A DNA stretch of 64,000 bases from an uncultured Eubacteriales bacterium (GTDB lineage: Bacteria > Bacillota > Clostridia > Oscillospirales > Acutalibacteraceae), in NCBI GenBank assembly GCA_934729465.1, contig CAKVEP010000002.1:1-64000 (forward strand), read 5' to 3'. The notes under the pieces are model-generated. The model saw only the letters and a program-made list of their open reading frames with translations. It did not search any database and was not told where the DNA came from. This document shows, piece after piece, positions 8,165-16,924 of this stretch. The first letter of the stretch is position 1. The number at the start of each line of letters is the position of its first letter. Position numbers and translations under genes: made by a program.

Positions 8165-9976
8165 TTAATCTTTGTCTAGCTTTAAAACAGACATAAATGC
8201 ATCTTGAGGTATTTCAACGCTTCCGAGCTGTCTCATACGTTTTTTACCCTCTTTTTGTTTTTCAAGCAACTTTTTCTTACGGGTTATATCTCCGCCGTAG
8301 CATTTTGCAAGAACGTCTTTACGCATGGCTTTTACGGTTTCACGGGCTATAATTTTACCGCCTATACAAGCCTGAATAGGAATTTCAAATAATTGTCTTG
8401 GAATTTTTTCTTTCAATTTTTCTGCCATTTTTCTTCCTCTTTGATATGCTTTGTCTTTGTGAATGATGAATGATAATGCGTCAACAACCTCGCCGTTTAG
8501 CATCATATCAAGTTTGACGAGGTCAGATTTTACATATCCTTTAACTTCATAGTCGAAAGAAGCATAACCTTTTGTCCTGGACTTAAGAACATCAAAGAAG
8601 TCATAAACTATTTCATTTAAAGGTAAGTGATAGTGTATATCAACTCTTTCAGCGTCAAGATATTTCATGTCAATAAATGTGCCACGCCTGTCTTGACATA
8701 GCTCCATTATATTTCCGATAAAGCTTGACGGAGCGTATATATGAGCGTCGGTTATTGGCTCTTCGCTACTTTCAATAGTTGCTGTGTCCGGATAATTTGT
8801 TGGGTTATCTATGAAAACGGTTTCATGGTTTGTCTTTGTTATTTTATATATAACACTTGGAGCGGTTGTTATAATGTCTAAATTATATTCACGTTCAAGC
8901 CTTTCTTGAATAATTTCCATGTGTAGTAAGCCCAAAAATCCACACCTAAATCCGAATCCAAGAGCTGTGGAGGTTTCCGGTTCGAAGGTAAGGGAGGCAT
9001 CATTTAGCTGTAATTTTTCGAGAGCTTCTCTTAAATCTGAATATTTGGAACCGTCAAGAGGGTAAACTCCGCAGAATACCATAGGATTAACGGTTCTGTA
9101 CCCGGGGAGAGGTTCTTTTGCAGGATTATTTGCAAGTGTTACAGTGTCGCCAACCCTTGCAGTACTAACGGTTTTAATAGATGCGGCAATATATCCAACT
9201 TCGCCTGAGGTAAGCTCGTTTGTGGACTCTAAACTCGTGGCAAGCATATGACCACATTCAACAACGGTAAATTCAGAGCCATTAGCCATAAATTTTATTG
9301 TATCGCCGTTTTTAAGTTTTCCATCCATTATTCTAACATAAACCACAACACCTTTATAAGCGTCGTAAAATGAATCGAAAATTAAAGCTCTAAGAGGAGC
9401 GTCATCGTTCCCGACAGGCGGAGGAACTAATTTTACTATATCTTCGAGTACATCTTTAACATTTAGTCCTGACTTCGCCGAAACTCTGGGGGCATCTTCT
9501 GCAGGAATCCCTATTATGTCTTCGATTTCCTTACAAACTCTATCAGGGTCAGCACTTGGAAGGTCTATCTTATTTATTACAGGCACAATTTCTAAGCCGG
9601 CGTCAATTGCGAGATAAGTGTTAGCAAGGGTTTGAGCTTCTATCCCTTGAGAGGCGTCAACAACAAGTATAGCCCCTTCACAAGCAGCAAGAGAGCGCGA
9701 TACTTCGTAATTGAAGTCAACATGACCGGGAGTATCTATAAGGTTAAACATATATTGCTTGCCATTATCAGCATTGTAAAGCAGTGTAACGGCGTGAGAT
9801 TTAATTGTAATGCCACGTTCTCTTTCGAGTTCCATGTTATCAAGGAGTTGAGCTTCCATTTCTCGACTAGATACAGATTCGGTAAGTTCTAAAATTCTGT
9901 CAGCCAAGGTAGATTTACCATGGTCTATATGGGCAACTATACTGAAATTTCTTATATTTTCTTTTGATATTGACAT
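8165..9976 (-). CDS. lepA: elongation factor 4 (LepA)
   Basis: Translational GTPase that acts on the ribosome during initiation or back-translocation. The G1 motif [11 protein letters not shown]3 DTPGHVDF and G4 [10 protein letters not shown] are intact. The C-terminal region holds the LepA-specific [20 protein letters not shown] (about 560-585). At 603 residues it is full length. It is the first gene of lepA-hemW and has a good housekeeping promoter 40 bases upstream. Confidence 0.98.
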   Translation of the reverse strand: MSISKENIRNFSIVAHIDHGKSTLADRILELTESVSSREMEAQLLDNMELERERGITIKSHAVTLLYNADNGKQYMFNLIDTPGHVDFNYEVSRSLAACEGAILVVDASQGIEAQTLANTYLAIDAGLEIVPVINKIDLPSADPDRVCKEIEDIIGIPAEDAPRVSAKSGLNVKDVLEDIVKLVPPPVGNDDAPLRALIFDSFYDAYKGVVVYVRIMDGKLKNGDTIKFMANGSEFTVVECGHMLATSLESTNELTSGEVGYIAASIKTVSTARVGDTVTLANNPAKEPLPGYRTVNPMVFCGVYPLDGSKYSDLREALEKLQLNDASLTFEPETSTALGFGFRCGFLGLLHMEIIQERLEREYNLDIITTAPSVIYKITKTNHETVFIDNPTNYPDTATIESSEEPITDAHIYAPSSFIGNIMELCQDRRGTFIDMKYLDAERVDIHYHLPLNEIVYDFFDVLKSRTKGYASFDYEVKGYVKSDLVKLDMMLNGEVVDALSFIIHKDKAYQRGRKMAEKLKEKIPRQLFEIPIQACIGGKIIARETVKAMRKDVLAKCYGGDITRKKKLLEKQKEGKKRMRQLGSVEIPQDAFMSVLKLDKD

Positions 9977-10013
9977 ATTTTTTATCCCTCAAATCCAGAA
10001 ATAATATAATAAA

Positions 10014-10042
10014 ATTATATCATGTCCTAAAAGAAATGTCAT
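10014..10042 (-). promoter_or_regulatory. sigma-A-type promoter for lepA-hemW
   Basis: On the minus strand, ATGACA (10037-10042) lies 17 bases from TATAAT (10014-10019), with an extended TG one base before the -10. It is about 40 bases upstream of the lepA start. Confidence 0.7.
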
Positions 10043-10121
10043 CATTTATGGAAAAACAAACCTAAACATAGCATAGTTTTTTTATTTCTTGGTTTGAATA
10101 AAAAATAAATAAATAATTTAT

Positions 10122-10150
10122 TTGACTTTTAAAGGATGTAATGATATAAT
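10122..10150 (+). promoter_or_regulatory. sigma-A-type promoter for the SRP RNA
   Basis: TTGACT (10122-10127), a 17-base spacer and a perfect TATAAT (10145-10150) place transcription start near 10157, just before the SRP RNA outer stem. No terminator is evident between the RNA and dnaX, so this promoter may also serve dnaX-ybaB-recR. Confidence 0.8.
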
Positions 10151-10156
10151 CAAATT

Positions 10157-10300
10157 AAGTTCGTGTGTTTCAACATACGGTTTGGTAGGTGCTGTGCGAC
10201 AGGAGGTCGTGAAACATGTCAGGCGGGGAACCGAGCAGCATTAAGCGTACTTATCTTGTGCGATGCAGATTATTTGCTAAGCCGTATGTTGAAATACATG
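10157..10300 (+). ncRNA. ffs: signal recognition particle RNA (small bacterial SRP RNA)
   Basis: RNA scaffold of the SRP, bound by Ffh and used in cotranslational membrane targeting. The apical core is clear: GTCAGG (10218-10223), a three-pair CGG/CCG stem closing a GGAA tetraloop (10227-10230), then AGCAG (10234-10238), which forms the symmetric loop with CAGG. A long outer stem joins about 10166-10180 to 10282-10294 (CAACATACGG / CCGTATGTTG). It lies directly upstream of dnaX, as in other Firmicutes. The exact ends are inferred. Confidence 0.9.
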
Positions 10301-10341
10301 ACTATATTTATATATAAGGTTAATACGGTAGGTGTGTGCGG

Positions 10342-11877
10342 ATGTATCAAGTTTTATACCGCAAATGGAGACCAAAAACTTTTAATGATGTTGTGGGTCA
10401 GGAACACGTAACAAAAACATTAAAAAATGAATTGAAATCCGGTCATATAGCTCATGCTTATTTATTTACAGGCTCTCGAGGGACGGGAAAAACATCGTGT
10501 GCTAAAATTTTGGCAAAGGCTGTGAACTGCGTAAATTTACAAGATGGTAACCCGTGTTGTAAATGTAAGATTTGCGAGGGAATAGACTCTGGGAGCATAT
10601 TGGATGTAACAGAAATAGACGCCGCAAGTAATAACGGGGTGGAGAATATAAGAGCAATTAGGGAAGAAGCTGTGTTTACTCCAGCGGTTGCTAGGTATAG
10701 AGTGTATATAATAGATGAAGTGCATATGTTGTCGATAGGGGCTTTCAATGCTCTACTTAAGATACTCGAAGAACCACCAGAGCACGTTATATTTATACTT
10801 GCCACCACAGAAGTCCATAAAATTCCGGTTACTATTTTATCGAGATGTCAGAGATTCGATTTTAACAGAATTTCATTAAAAGCGATGTCGGAACGAATTA
10901 AATATATTTGTGAGCAAGAGAATGTGGGAATTAGTGAAGAGGCTGCACTTCTAATTTCTAAATTTTCAGATGGAGCTTTAAGAGATGCTTTATCTATACT
11001 TGACCAATGCGTTAATAAGGGCGAAAATATAGATGTAGATACGGTCTTAAATATTTCGGGAGTGTCCGGAAATGAGAGCGTATTTAAAATAATGAACTGT
11101 ATTATTAAAAAAGATTGCGAAAACGCCTTGAAAGAAGTTGAAAGGCTTTATTTTAAATCAAAAGATATGAGTAGGTTATGTGAACAATTATTGGTTTGTT
11201 TTAGGGATATTATGCTGTTTAAGATAGTTGGACAAGAAAATGATTTGCTTGATTACAATATTAAAGATGAACTTAAAGCAGATGTCAATACATTGGATTT
11301 AGATAAAATTGTGTGGTATATAGAACAATTACAATGTTGTTATGACCAAATGCAAAAAGGCTTTAATAAAAAATTTGAGCTGGAATTATGTTTAATAAAA
11401 CTGTGTAATGGTGATAAAATACAATATAAAAAGGTTATCAAAAATGAGCCAAAGGTTAAAAATAGTCACGCAAGCATCGAAAAGGTTGCAACTGAAAATG
11501 TTGATGCTATAATAGATATGCATAATCAAGATGTACAGGATGAAAATTTAAAAAATTTGGAATGCTGGTCGGAAATTCTTGATGTTCTTGTAAGCAAGGG
11601 AAAATCAAAGTCAATGTCGGTGGCTTTTAAAGGCTCAAGTGCATACGAAAAGGGTAACTATATATTGATAAATTCTCCTAATGAGCTGGCTTTTGAACTC
11701 CTTAGAGAGTCTGAAAACAGAAACCAAATGAGAAATGCTATAAAAGAAGTTACCGGTAAAAATTATAATCTTGGACCATATAGAAAAAGTAAAAAAACAG
11801 ATTCAGGCAATGAAGATAAATTAGACGAGCTGTCAAATATCGCTAAAAATGCCGGAATAAATGTTAATTTAAAATAA
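10342..11877 (+). CDS. dnaX: DNA polymerase III subunits gamma and tau
   Basis: Clamp-loader ATPase of the replicase. The N-terminus MYQVLYRKWRPKTF is canonical. Walker A GSRGTGKTS lies at 44-52, a zinc-binding cysteine set at C63, C72/C73, C75 and C78, and Walker B with DEVH near 128. Domain III follows; the C-terminal part (about 370-511) is variable and Lys/Asn-rich. ATG 10342 follows AGGTG by 7 bases and matches the family, so the GTG six bases upstream is rejected. It is first in dnaX-ybaB-recR. Confidence 0.96.
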   Translation: MYQVLYRKWRPKTFNDVVGQEHVTKTLKNELKSGHIAHAYLFTGSRGTGKTSCAKILAKAVNCVNLQDGNPCCKCKICEGIDSGSILDVTEIDAASNNGVENIRAIREEAVFTPAVARYRVYIIDEVHMLSIGAFNALLKILEEPPEHVIFILATTEVHKIPVTILSRCQRFDFNRISLKAMSERIKYICEQENVGISEEAALLISKFSDGALRDALSILDQCVNKGENIDVDTVLNISGVSGNESVFKIMNCIIKKDCENALKEVERLYFKSKDMSRLCEQLLVCFRDIMLFKIVGQENDLLDYNIKDELKADVNTLDLDKIVWYIEQLQCCYDQMQKGFNKKFELELCLIKLCNGDKIQYKKVIKNEPKVKNSHASIEKVATENVDAIIDMHNQDVQDENLKNLECWSEILDVLVSKGKSKSMSVAFKGSSAYEKGNYILINSPNELAFELLRESENRNQMRNAIKEVTGKNYNLGPYRKSKKTDSGNEDKLDELSNIAKNAGINVNLK

Positions 11878-11892
11878 ATTGGAGGAATAAAA

Positions 11893-12249
11893 ATGAAAGT
11901 TAGATTACCTAAAATGGGTGGAGGAAATATGGGAAATTTACAGCAATTAGCCCAACAGGCACAGGCTATGCAAAAAGAAATGGATGATGCTTCTAGTTTA
12001 TTAGACGAAAAAGAGTATAGCGCAACATCAGGTGGAGGAGCTGTGAAAGTGGTTATAAGCGGTAAACCTGAATTAAAAAGCGTTGATATAAATCCTGAGG
12101 TTGTTGATATTGACGATTTAGAAATATTATCAGATATGATTGTGGCAGCAGCAAACGAGGCTATAAAGGCTTCACGAGACGAAAGAGAAAATACTTTACA
12201 AAAAATATCAGGGCAGATGAATTTACCTAATATTCCAGGAATGTTTTAA
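11893..12249 (+). CDS. YbaB/EbfC family nucleoid-associated protein
   Basis: Small DNA-binding dimer of the tweezer fold, typically encoded between dnaX and recR. The 118-residue product has a Met/Gln-rich helix ([15 protein letters not shown]) and the core [20 protein letters not shown], ending in a short tail with PNIPGMF. It has an excellent GGAGGA ribosome site. The recR gene starts 3 bases after its stop, indicating cotranscription. Confidence 0.95.
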   Translation: MKVRLPKMGGGNMGNLQQLAQQAQAMQKEMDDASSLLDEKEYSATSGGGAVKVVISGKPELKSVDINPEVVDIDDLEILSDMIVAAANEAIKASRDERENTLQKISGQMNLPNIPGMF

Positions 12250-12251
12250 TT

Positions 12252-12854
12252 ATGTCTAATTATAATGTTGCGCCGCTTTCAAGGCTTATCGAGCATTTTG
12301 AGAGACTTCCCGGTATAGGTAGAAAAACAGCACAGAGATTAGCTTATTATGTGTTAAAGATGCCGGATGAGCAGGCTGAGGATTTTTCAAAAGCTATAAT
12401 TAGTGCAAAAAATGATATTCACTATTGTAAACAATGCTGCAATTTTACTGATAAAGAATTATGTCCAATATGCTCTGATAAAAATAGAGACAACTCCGTG
12501 ATATGTGTTGTGGAAAGTCCGAGAGATGTGGTAGCTTTTGAGAGAACAAAGGAATTTAATGGGGTTTATCACATTTTACATGGGACGATTTCACCATTAA
12601 ATGGCGTCGGACCAGAACAAATTTGTATAAAAGAGCTTTTGAATAGGTTGAAATATAACAGCGTGAAAGAGGTTATAATGGCCGCCAATCCTACCGTTGA
12701 GGGCGAAGCCACGGCTATTTATATATCCAAACTTGTACATCCATTTGGGGTGAAGGTTACTAGATTAGCCTATGGAGTGCCGGTGGGTGCGACTCTTGAG
12801 TATGCAGATGAGGTGACTTTGAGCAGAGCTCTCGAGGGAAGAAGTGAAATTTAA
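12252..12854 (+). CDS. recR: recombination mediator RecR
   Basis: Works with RecF/RecO to load RecA at gaps. The 200-residue protein shows the helix-hairpin-helix [15 protein letters not shown], a four-Cys zinc finger (CKQC...CPIC, about 57-72) and a Toprim domain starting [13 protein letters not shown]. The C-terminal [19 protein letters not shown] is typical. Full length, third gene of the dnaX operon. Confidence 0.97.
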   Translation: MSNYNVAPLSRLIEHFERLPGIGRKTAQRLAYYVLKMPDEQAEDFSKAIISAKNDIHYCKQCCNFTDKELCPICSDKNRDNSVICVVESPRDVVAFERTKEFNGVYHILHGTISPLNGVGPEQICIKELLNRLKYNSVKEVIMAANPTVEGEATAIYISKLVHPFGVKVTRLAYGVPVGATLEYADEVTLSRALEGRSEI

Positions 12855-12897
12855 TAGGTTTAAAGTGTTTTTTTGTAGTTTTACTAAGGTGGATTGT

Positions 12898-13425
12898 ATG
12901 TTTGAAAAAGAAAAATTTGATGAAGTGTTTGACATAATGGAAGAGGCATTTCCGAAAAATGAATACAGAATTTATGAAGAACAGAAAAAACTTTTGGACA
13001 ATGATAAATATTTTATAGATGTTGAAGTTGACGAAAATAAAAAAATTTTGGGATTTATGGCTAGTTGGGAGTTCGAAAATTTTATTTTTATAGAACATAT
13101 AGCCGTTTCGAAAGAAAGTAGGGGCAAAGGGATTGGCTCTAAGATGTTAAAAAAATATGTTAATAGCACCAACTTACCGTTGATATTAGAGGTTGAGCCT
13201 GACACCGATGATTTGTGCAAAAGGAGAATAAAATTTTACGAACGCTTGGGATTTTGCTTAAATATGTATAGCTATAGTCAGCCGCCTCTTAGGGTAAATG
13301 AGAGTGAGTTACCTTTGTATATTATGAGTTATCCACGTGAGTTAAATTTAGATGAATTTGAGATAGTTAAGGAAAAAATACACAATAATGTATACTTAAA
13401 AAATAAGACGGCTAGTATATTCTAG
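12898..13425 (+). CDS. GNAT family N-acetyltransferase
   Basis: Acetyl-CoA-dependent acyltransferase of unknown substrate. In the 175-residue protein, IEHIAVSKESRGKGIGSKML forms beta-4 and the pyrophosphate-binding loop (RxxGxG). The later KFYERLGF motif is the usual beta-5/alpha-4 region. ATG 12898 follows AAGGTGG; the open frame extends upstream into recR but without a better site. It ends at a terminator shared with gpsA. Confidence 0.85.
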   Translation: MFEKEKFDEVFDIMEEAFPKNEYRIYEEQKKLLDNDKYFIDVEVDENKKILGFMASWEFENFIFIEHIAVSKESRGKGIGSKMLKKYVNSTNLPLILEVEPDTDDLCKRRIKFYERLGFCLNMYSYSQPPLRVNESELPLYIMSYPRELNLDEFEIVKEKIHNNVYLKNKTASIF

Positions 13426-13437
13426 CTGTCTTATTTT
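13400..13437. terminator. bidirectional terminator between the GNAT gene and gpsA
   Basis: An inverted repeat AATAAGACGGCTAG / CTAGCTGTCTTATT is flanked by A-rich and T-rich runs on both sides and overlaps both stop regions of the convergent genes. Confidence 0.8.
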
Positions 13438-14396
13438 TAAAATTCTTGTTTTAAACTTCTTAAAAATAGGTTTGAAAATTCACTGCTAACTTGTTTTTTG
13501 TTGTGTATGACATTGTTCACTGCGTTACAAATAGGTAGCTCAGTTTTGTATTTTTTGCCCAAGTTAACTAAAGCTGTGGCTGTGGAAGCTCCTTCCGCTA
13601 ATTTATCAAAATTTTCTCCTTTGGCGAGGGCTTCTCCGAATTTTCTGTTTCTGCTGTGTAGCGAAAATAGAGTAGCTTCATAATCACCGAGGTGGCAAAG
13701 TCCGTATGCCGAAAGCTCATTTCCACCCATAGCTTTTATCAAACACGCAATTTCTCGTGTGCCTCGAGACATTAAAGCTCCTTTTAAAGATTGTAAATTC
13801 ATTCCGTCGAGTATACCGGCAGCAATTCCTATAACATTTTTAGCCGCCGCCCCAATTTCGCTACCAATGAGGTCGGTGCCATAGTAAAACCTAATCATGT
13901 TGCTTGAAAAATTTTTTATTAAATAGTCCTTAACGGAGCTATTCTCGGAATCAATAACCATACAATTTGGTATATTATTAACAAAATCTTGTACGTGACC
14001 AGGACCTACCCATACAGCAACACCAACATTATCTTTGACATAATCTCTTACTACTTGAGTGAGTCGCTTTCCGGTTGAGCATTCTATTCCTTTCATACAT
14101 AACACAATAATTTTATTTTCAAGGTTATATTGTGAAATTTTAGAGATTAAATCTCTTAAATTTTGTGCACTTATAGATATTACAATTACTTCAGCTTCGC
14201 AAACAGCTTTCTCTAAATCGGATGTAATATGAACATTTTCTGGTAACTCAAGAAATTCATTTTTGTGAGTTTCCTTTAAAATAGTTAAATTATGAGAAGA
14301 ATTTCTTCCCCATAATGTAACATTATGATTAATTCTATTTAAATACCAAGCAATAAAGGTGCCCCACCTACCGCACCCTAAAACAGATATGTTCAT
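13437..14396 (-). CDS. gpsA: glycerol-3-phosphate dehydrogenase [NAD(P)+]
   Basis: Makes sn-glycerol-3-phosphate from DHAP for phospholipid synthesis. The N-terminal Rossmann motif is VLGCGRWGTF (about 4-13). CMKGIE near 105 and the GAAAKNVIGIAAGI helix near 185 contain catalytic Lys residues. 319 residues, slightly shorter than the usual 330-345. In many Firmicutes gpsA lies beside plsY and der; neither is present here. Confidence 0.95.
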   Translation of the reverse strand: MNISVLGCGRWGTFIAWYLNRINHNVTLWGRNSSHNLTILKETHKNEFLELPENVHITSDLEKAVCEAEVIVISISAQNLRDLISKISQYNLENKIIVLCMKGIECSTGKRLTQVVRDYVKDNVGVAVWVGPGHVQDFVNNIPNCMVIDSENSSVKDYLIKNFSSNMIRFYYGTDLIGSEIGAAAKNVIGIAAGILDGMNLQSLKGALMSRGTREIACLIKAMGGNELSAYGLCHLGDYEATLFSLHSRNRKFGEALAKGENFDKLAEGASTATALVNLGKKYKTELPICNAVNNVIHNKKQVSSEFSNLFLRSLKQEF

Positions 14397-14444
14397 TTTG
14401 CATACATCCTTTTCTTATTTATTAAGCACTAATGTAAAAAAATA

Positions 14445-14828
14445 CTAATTACATTTGTTTTCTTTTACTTTATTTTTGCAAAACAGTTGTTGTAATCCCA
14501 TGAATAAAAGAAGGAATCCGAAAATTTTGCCAAGTATTTTTGAGTTAACGCTATTTGATACATAAGCACCAATAATAGCACCTAAAATTCCTAAAATTGA
14601 GTATGGAATTACAATTTTCCAGCATATTAACTTTTTTCGGTTGTAAATAAAAATAGCAATTAAAGCAATTGATATAAAAAATATAATGTTAATTCCCTGG
14701 GCAACAATTTGTTCCATATTAGAAAAAACTGTTAAATATATAATTAATACTCCGCCGCCGCCTAGTCCCATAGCACCTAAAACTCCAGAAAGAAATCCTG
14801 CTAAAGCAACCATTAAATTATTGTTCAT
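14445..14828 (-). CDS. half-size TSUP (TauE/SafE) family membrane protein, second of a pair
   Basis: Membrane permease half of the sulfite exporter TauE/SafE family. The 127 residues cover one four-helix repeat beginning GFLSGVLGAMGLGGGGVLI, the family's signature loop. Its start overlaps the stop of the preceding half-gene by 4 bases (ATGA), so the two are translationally coupled and probably form a heterodimer equal to one full TSUP transporter. The anion substrate is unknown. Confidence 0.85.
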   Translation of the reverse strand: MNNNLMVALAGFLSGVLGAMGLGGGGVLIIYLTVFSNMEQIVAQGINIIFFISIALIAIFIYNRKKLICWKIVIPYSILGILGAIIGAYVSNSVNSKILGKIFGFLLLFMGLQQLFCKNKVKENKCN

Positions 14829-15184
14829 TTCGTTATTAACCTATAAGCTGCCCATATACTAAAACAAGCAAACAGTTTTTTTAAAATATTTTGATTGATT
14901 TTAGGCAATAAAGCCGAACCTGCGATAGCTCCTGCTATACCCCAAGGAATATATGGTAAAGACGTGGCAAAAACAAGATTATTTGATTGAAAATATATAA
15001 AAGCGCTAACAAGACAAATAAAAAATATTATACACACCGAATTAGCATGAGCTTTTTTTCTATCCATTCCGAAACCAACTAAAGAGGGTAAAATTATCAT
15101 TCCACCGCCGGTTCCCAGAAGACCATTAACAAAACCTGCGCTAACAGATGTTAAGAATAAGAGAATTGCTCTTTTAACTTTCAA
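14825..15184 (-). CDS. half-size TSUP (TauE/SafE) family membrane protein, first of a pair
   Basis: Partner of the adjacent half-transporter. The 119 residues show SAGFVNGLLGTGGGMIILP, the same repeat signature as the partner, followed by three hydrophobic segments. Full-length TSUP proteins (about 250 residues) contain both repeats in one chain; here they are two genes. Confidence 0.85.
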   Translation of the reverse strand: MKVKRAILLFLTSVSAGFVNGLLGTGGGMIILPSLVGFGMDRKKAHANSVCIIFFICLVSAFIYFQSNNLVFATSLPYIPWGIAGAIAGSALLPKINQNILKKLFACFSIWAAYRLITK

Positions 15185-15254
15185 AAATTAAGACCCCTTA
15201 AAATATACTTCAATAGTTATTGTTAAAATAAGAGGCATAAAATATTCAAAAAAA

Positions 15255-15440
15255 TAAAAGCCCCGCTTAACCGTATCGTGCTCTGAATAACCTGCTACTA
15301 AAAGCAGGTGGGTGCTCTCCCTACAGTTTCATGCTCCCTTCGTCCGATAAAATCGGGAGGTCTGCAATTAACTGTAGGAGAAAAGCTCCCTAATAAAAGG
15401 TGTAGGGTTATAAGAACACAGTCCGCGAGTTAAGCAGGAA
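15255..15440 (-). ncRNA. ssrS: 6S-like RNA
   Basis: A roughly 180-base structured RNA, read on the minus strand. A closing stem joins CCTGCTTAAC (near 15438) to GTTAAGCGGGG (near 15263). A small hairpin, ACCTGC / GCAGGT, occupies the 3' side of the central bubble. CCTACA pairs with TGTAGG, and there is an apical GGGAG/CTCCC arm. A T-run follows the 3' end. This closing stem, bubble and apical stem match Firmicute 6S RNA, which sequesters RNA polymerase holoenzyme. Another structured ncRNA is possible; a covariance-model search would decide. Confidence 0.65.
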
Positions 15441-15457
15441 ATAATTAATATTCAATT

Positions 15458-15754
15458 TTATTCTTCAGAATCATCGTAATCATTAAAGCGACTTTCAAAA
15501 ATTTCAGCTAATTCATCAAGGAGTTTATCATCCTCAACTTCAGCTAATTGCTCTTCGCCGCCCTCATCGATTACTTCAAATATGAAGTAAGTACCGCTAC
15601 TGTCACCATCAAATCCTTCAGGAAGTTCGAAATTTGGAACAAGAGCGTAAAATCTACCTTGTTCATTTTCAATATAGTCTAAAATTTCAAACTCACGTTC
15701 CACGCCTTCATCATCTATTAAAGTGATAAGGTCAGCTGAAAATTCTTCACCCAT
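15458..15754 (-). CDS. DUF1292 domain protein (YrzB-like)
   Basis: Small acidic protein of 98 residues common in Firmicutes, function unknown. It begins with ITLIDDEGVEREFEILDYIE, the DUF1292 core, and has a strongly acidic C-terminus. It has no membrane segment. The usual neighbours (alaS, yrzL, ruvX) are absent. The 6S-like RNA lies immediately downstream. Confidence 0.85.
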   Translation of the reverse strand: MGEEFSADLITLIDDEGVEREFEILDYIENEQGRFYALVPNFELPEGFDGDSSGTYFIFEVIDEGGEEQLAEVEDDKLLDELAEIFESRFNDYDDSEE

Positions 15755-15872
15755 TAAAAGTCAACTCCTAAAATATATCTTAAATATATTTTACCCATTT
15801 AAATCAGAATAGTCAATAAAAAAATGATATAAAAATAATTATGATTTTCCTTATAAAAATATACGTTTGGAT

Positions 15873-15901
15873 TTGACAAAATAGTAAAAGCAGTATAAAA
15901 T
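15873..15901 (+). promoter_or_regulatory. sigma-A-type promoter for the HIT gene
   Basis: TTGACA (15873-15878) with 17 bases to TAAAAT (15896-15901). The HIT start codon is 45 bases downstream. Confidence 0.6.
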
Positions 15902-15945
15902 ATGATACGTTAATCATGAATATAAGAGAGGATGAAATCTAAAGT

Positions 15946-16284
15946 ATGAGTTGTGTTTTTTGTGATATTGCTAACGGAAACATCCCTTGTGATAAAGTGT
16001 ATGAAGATGAAAGTATTACTGCGTTTAAAGACCTAAATCCACAGGCTCCTGTACATTTGCTCGTTATTCCAAAGGTCCATATAAGTTGCGCAAATGAAAT
16101 TACGTCAGAAAACAGTTCTGTTATTTCTCATATTTTTGAGGTTATACCCCAATTAGCTAAAAATTTTGAAATACAAGATGGTTATAGAGTTGTAACGAAT
16201 TGTGGGGAAGATGCAGGTCAAACGGTTATGCATATTCATTTTCATGTTTTGGGTGGAAGAGAACTTCAATGGCCTCCGGGTTAA
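15946..16284 (+). CDS. HIT family nucleotide-binding protein
   Basis: Histidine-triad hydrolase or transferase acting on nucleotide phosphoramidates or dinucleotides (Hint type). The 112 residues contain CVFCDIANGNIP at the N-terminus and the HIHFH triad at 96-100, ending GGRELQWPPG as in Hint proteins. C3 and C6 could help bind zinc as in other Hint proteins. It is followed 78 bases later by a phosphoribosyltransferase. Confidence 0.94.
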   Translation: MSCVFCDIANGNIPCDKVYEDESITAFKDLNPQAPVHLLVIPKVHISCANEITSENSSVISHIFEVIPQLAKNFEIQDGYRVVTNCGEDAGQTVMHIHFHVLGGRELQWPPG

Positions 16285-16362
16285 TGTGAGTGTGTTTATA
16301 GGTTGTAAAATTGCTGGATGATAACACTTTTAAATATATAGGATAAGGAAAATGGTGTTTTT

Positions 16363-16902
16363 ATGGAAGATTTTTATTCAATTGATATAGCAGGATGCAA
16401 AAGAGATTTACCGATTTGTAAAGTTAACGAGAACTTTAGTATAGCGGCGTTTGTGATGTTCGGAGATGTTGAGTTAACAGAAAAGTGTGCTGCTGACCTT
16501 TTAAAAAAATGTCCGGAACACGACATATTAATAACGGCTGAAGCAAAGGGAATTCCTCTTTGCTATGAAATGGCAAGACAAAGTAAGAAAAATTATGTTG
16601 TGGCGAGAAAAAGCGAAAAGCTTTACATGACAAATCCTGTACATGTTGAGCTGAAGTCGATAACTACGGCTAGGTTACAAAATTTATATTTGTCAGACGA
16701 AGAATATAAGCAGCTAAAAGGAAAACGTATTTTAATCGTAGACGACGTTATAAGTACAGGTGAATCATTAAAAGCAATATCTCTGCTTGTGGCAAAAGCC
16801 GGAGGAAATGTTGTTGGGAAAGCGTGTGTGCTAGCGGAAGGCGAAGCGGTAAACCGAAACGATATTATATATCTTGAGCCTTTACCGGTTTTTAAGAAAT
16901 AA
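16363..16902 (+). CDS. phosphoribosyltransferase family protein (adenine PRTase-like)
   Basis: Type I PRTase fold. The PRPP-binding loop VDDVISTGES lies at 126-135, preceded by an Apt-like ITAEAKGIP (about 57-65). The 179 residues fit Apt/Xpt-like enzymes or the C-terminal half of PurR-type regulators. There is no DNA-binding domain. Base specificity cannot be read from sequence. It precedes comEC by 22 bases, probably cotranscribed. Confidence 0.85.
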   Translation: MEDFYSIDIAGCKRDLPICKVNENFSIAAFVMFGDVELTEKCAADLLKKCPEHDILITAEAKGIPLCYEMARQSKKNYVVARKSEKLYMTNPVHVELKSITTARLQNLYLSDEEYKQLKGKRILIVDDVISTGESLKAISLLVAKAGGNVVGKACVLAEGEAVNRNDIIYLEPLPVFKK

Positions 16903-16924
16903 AAAATAAGGAGAATTTTATTTT

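Noticed and set aside
10163..10411. 82-residue open frame over the SRP RNA
   Set aside because: It spans the SRP RNA and overlaps dnaX in another frame; the RNA structure and promoter explain the sequence.
14445..15184. Single TSUP gene broken by a frameshift
   Set aside because: Each half has its own start and a complete repeat, with a clean 4-base overlap; a designed pair is more likely.
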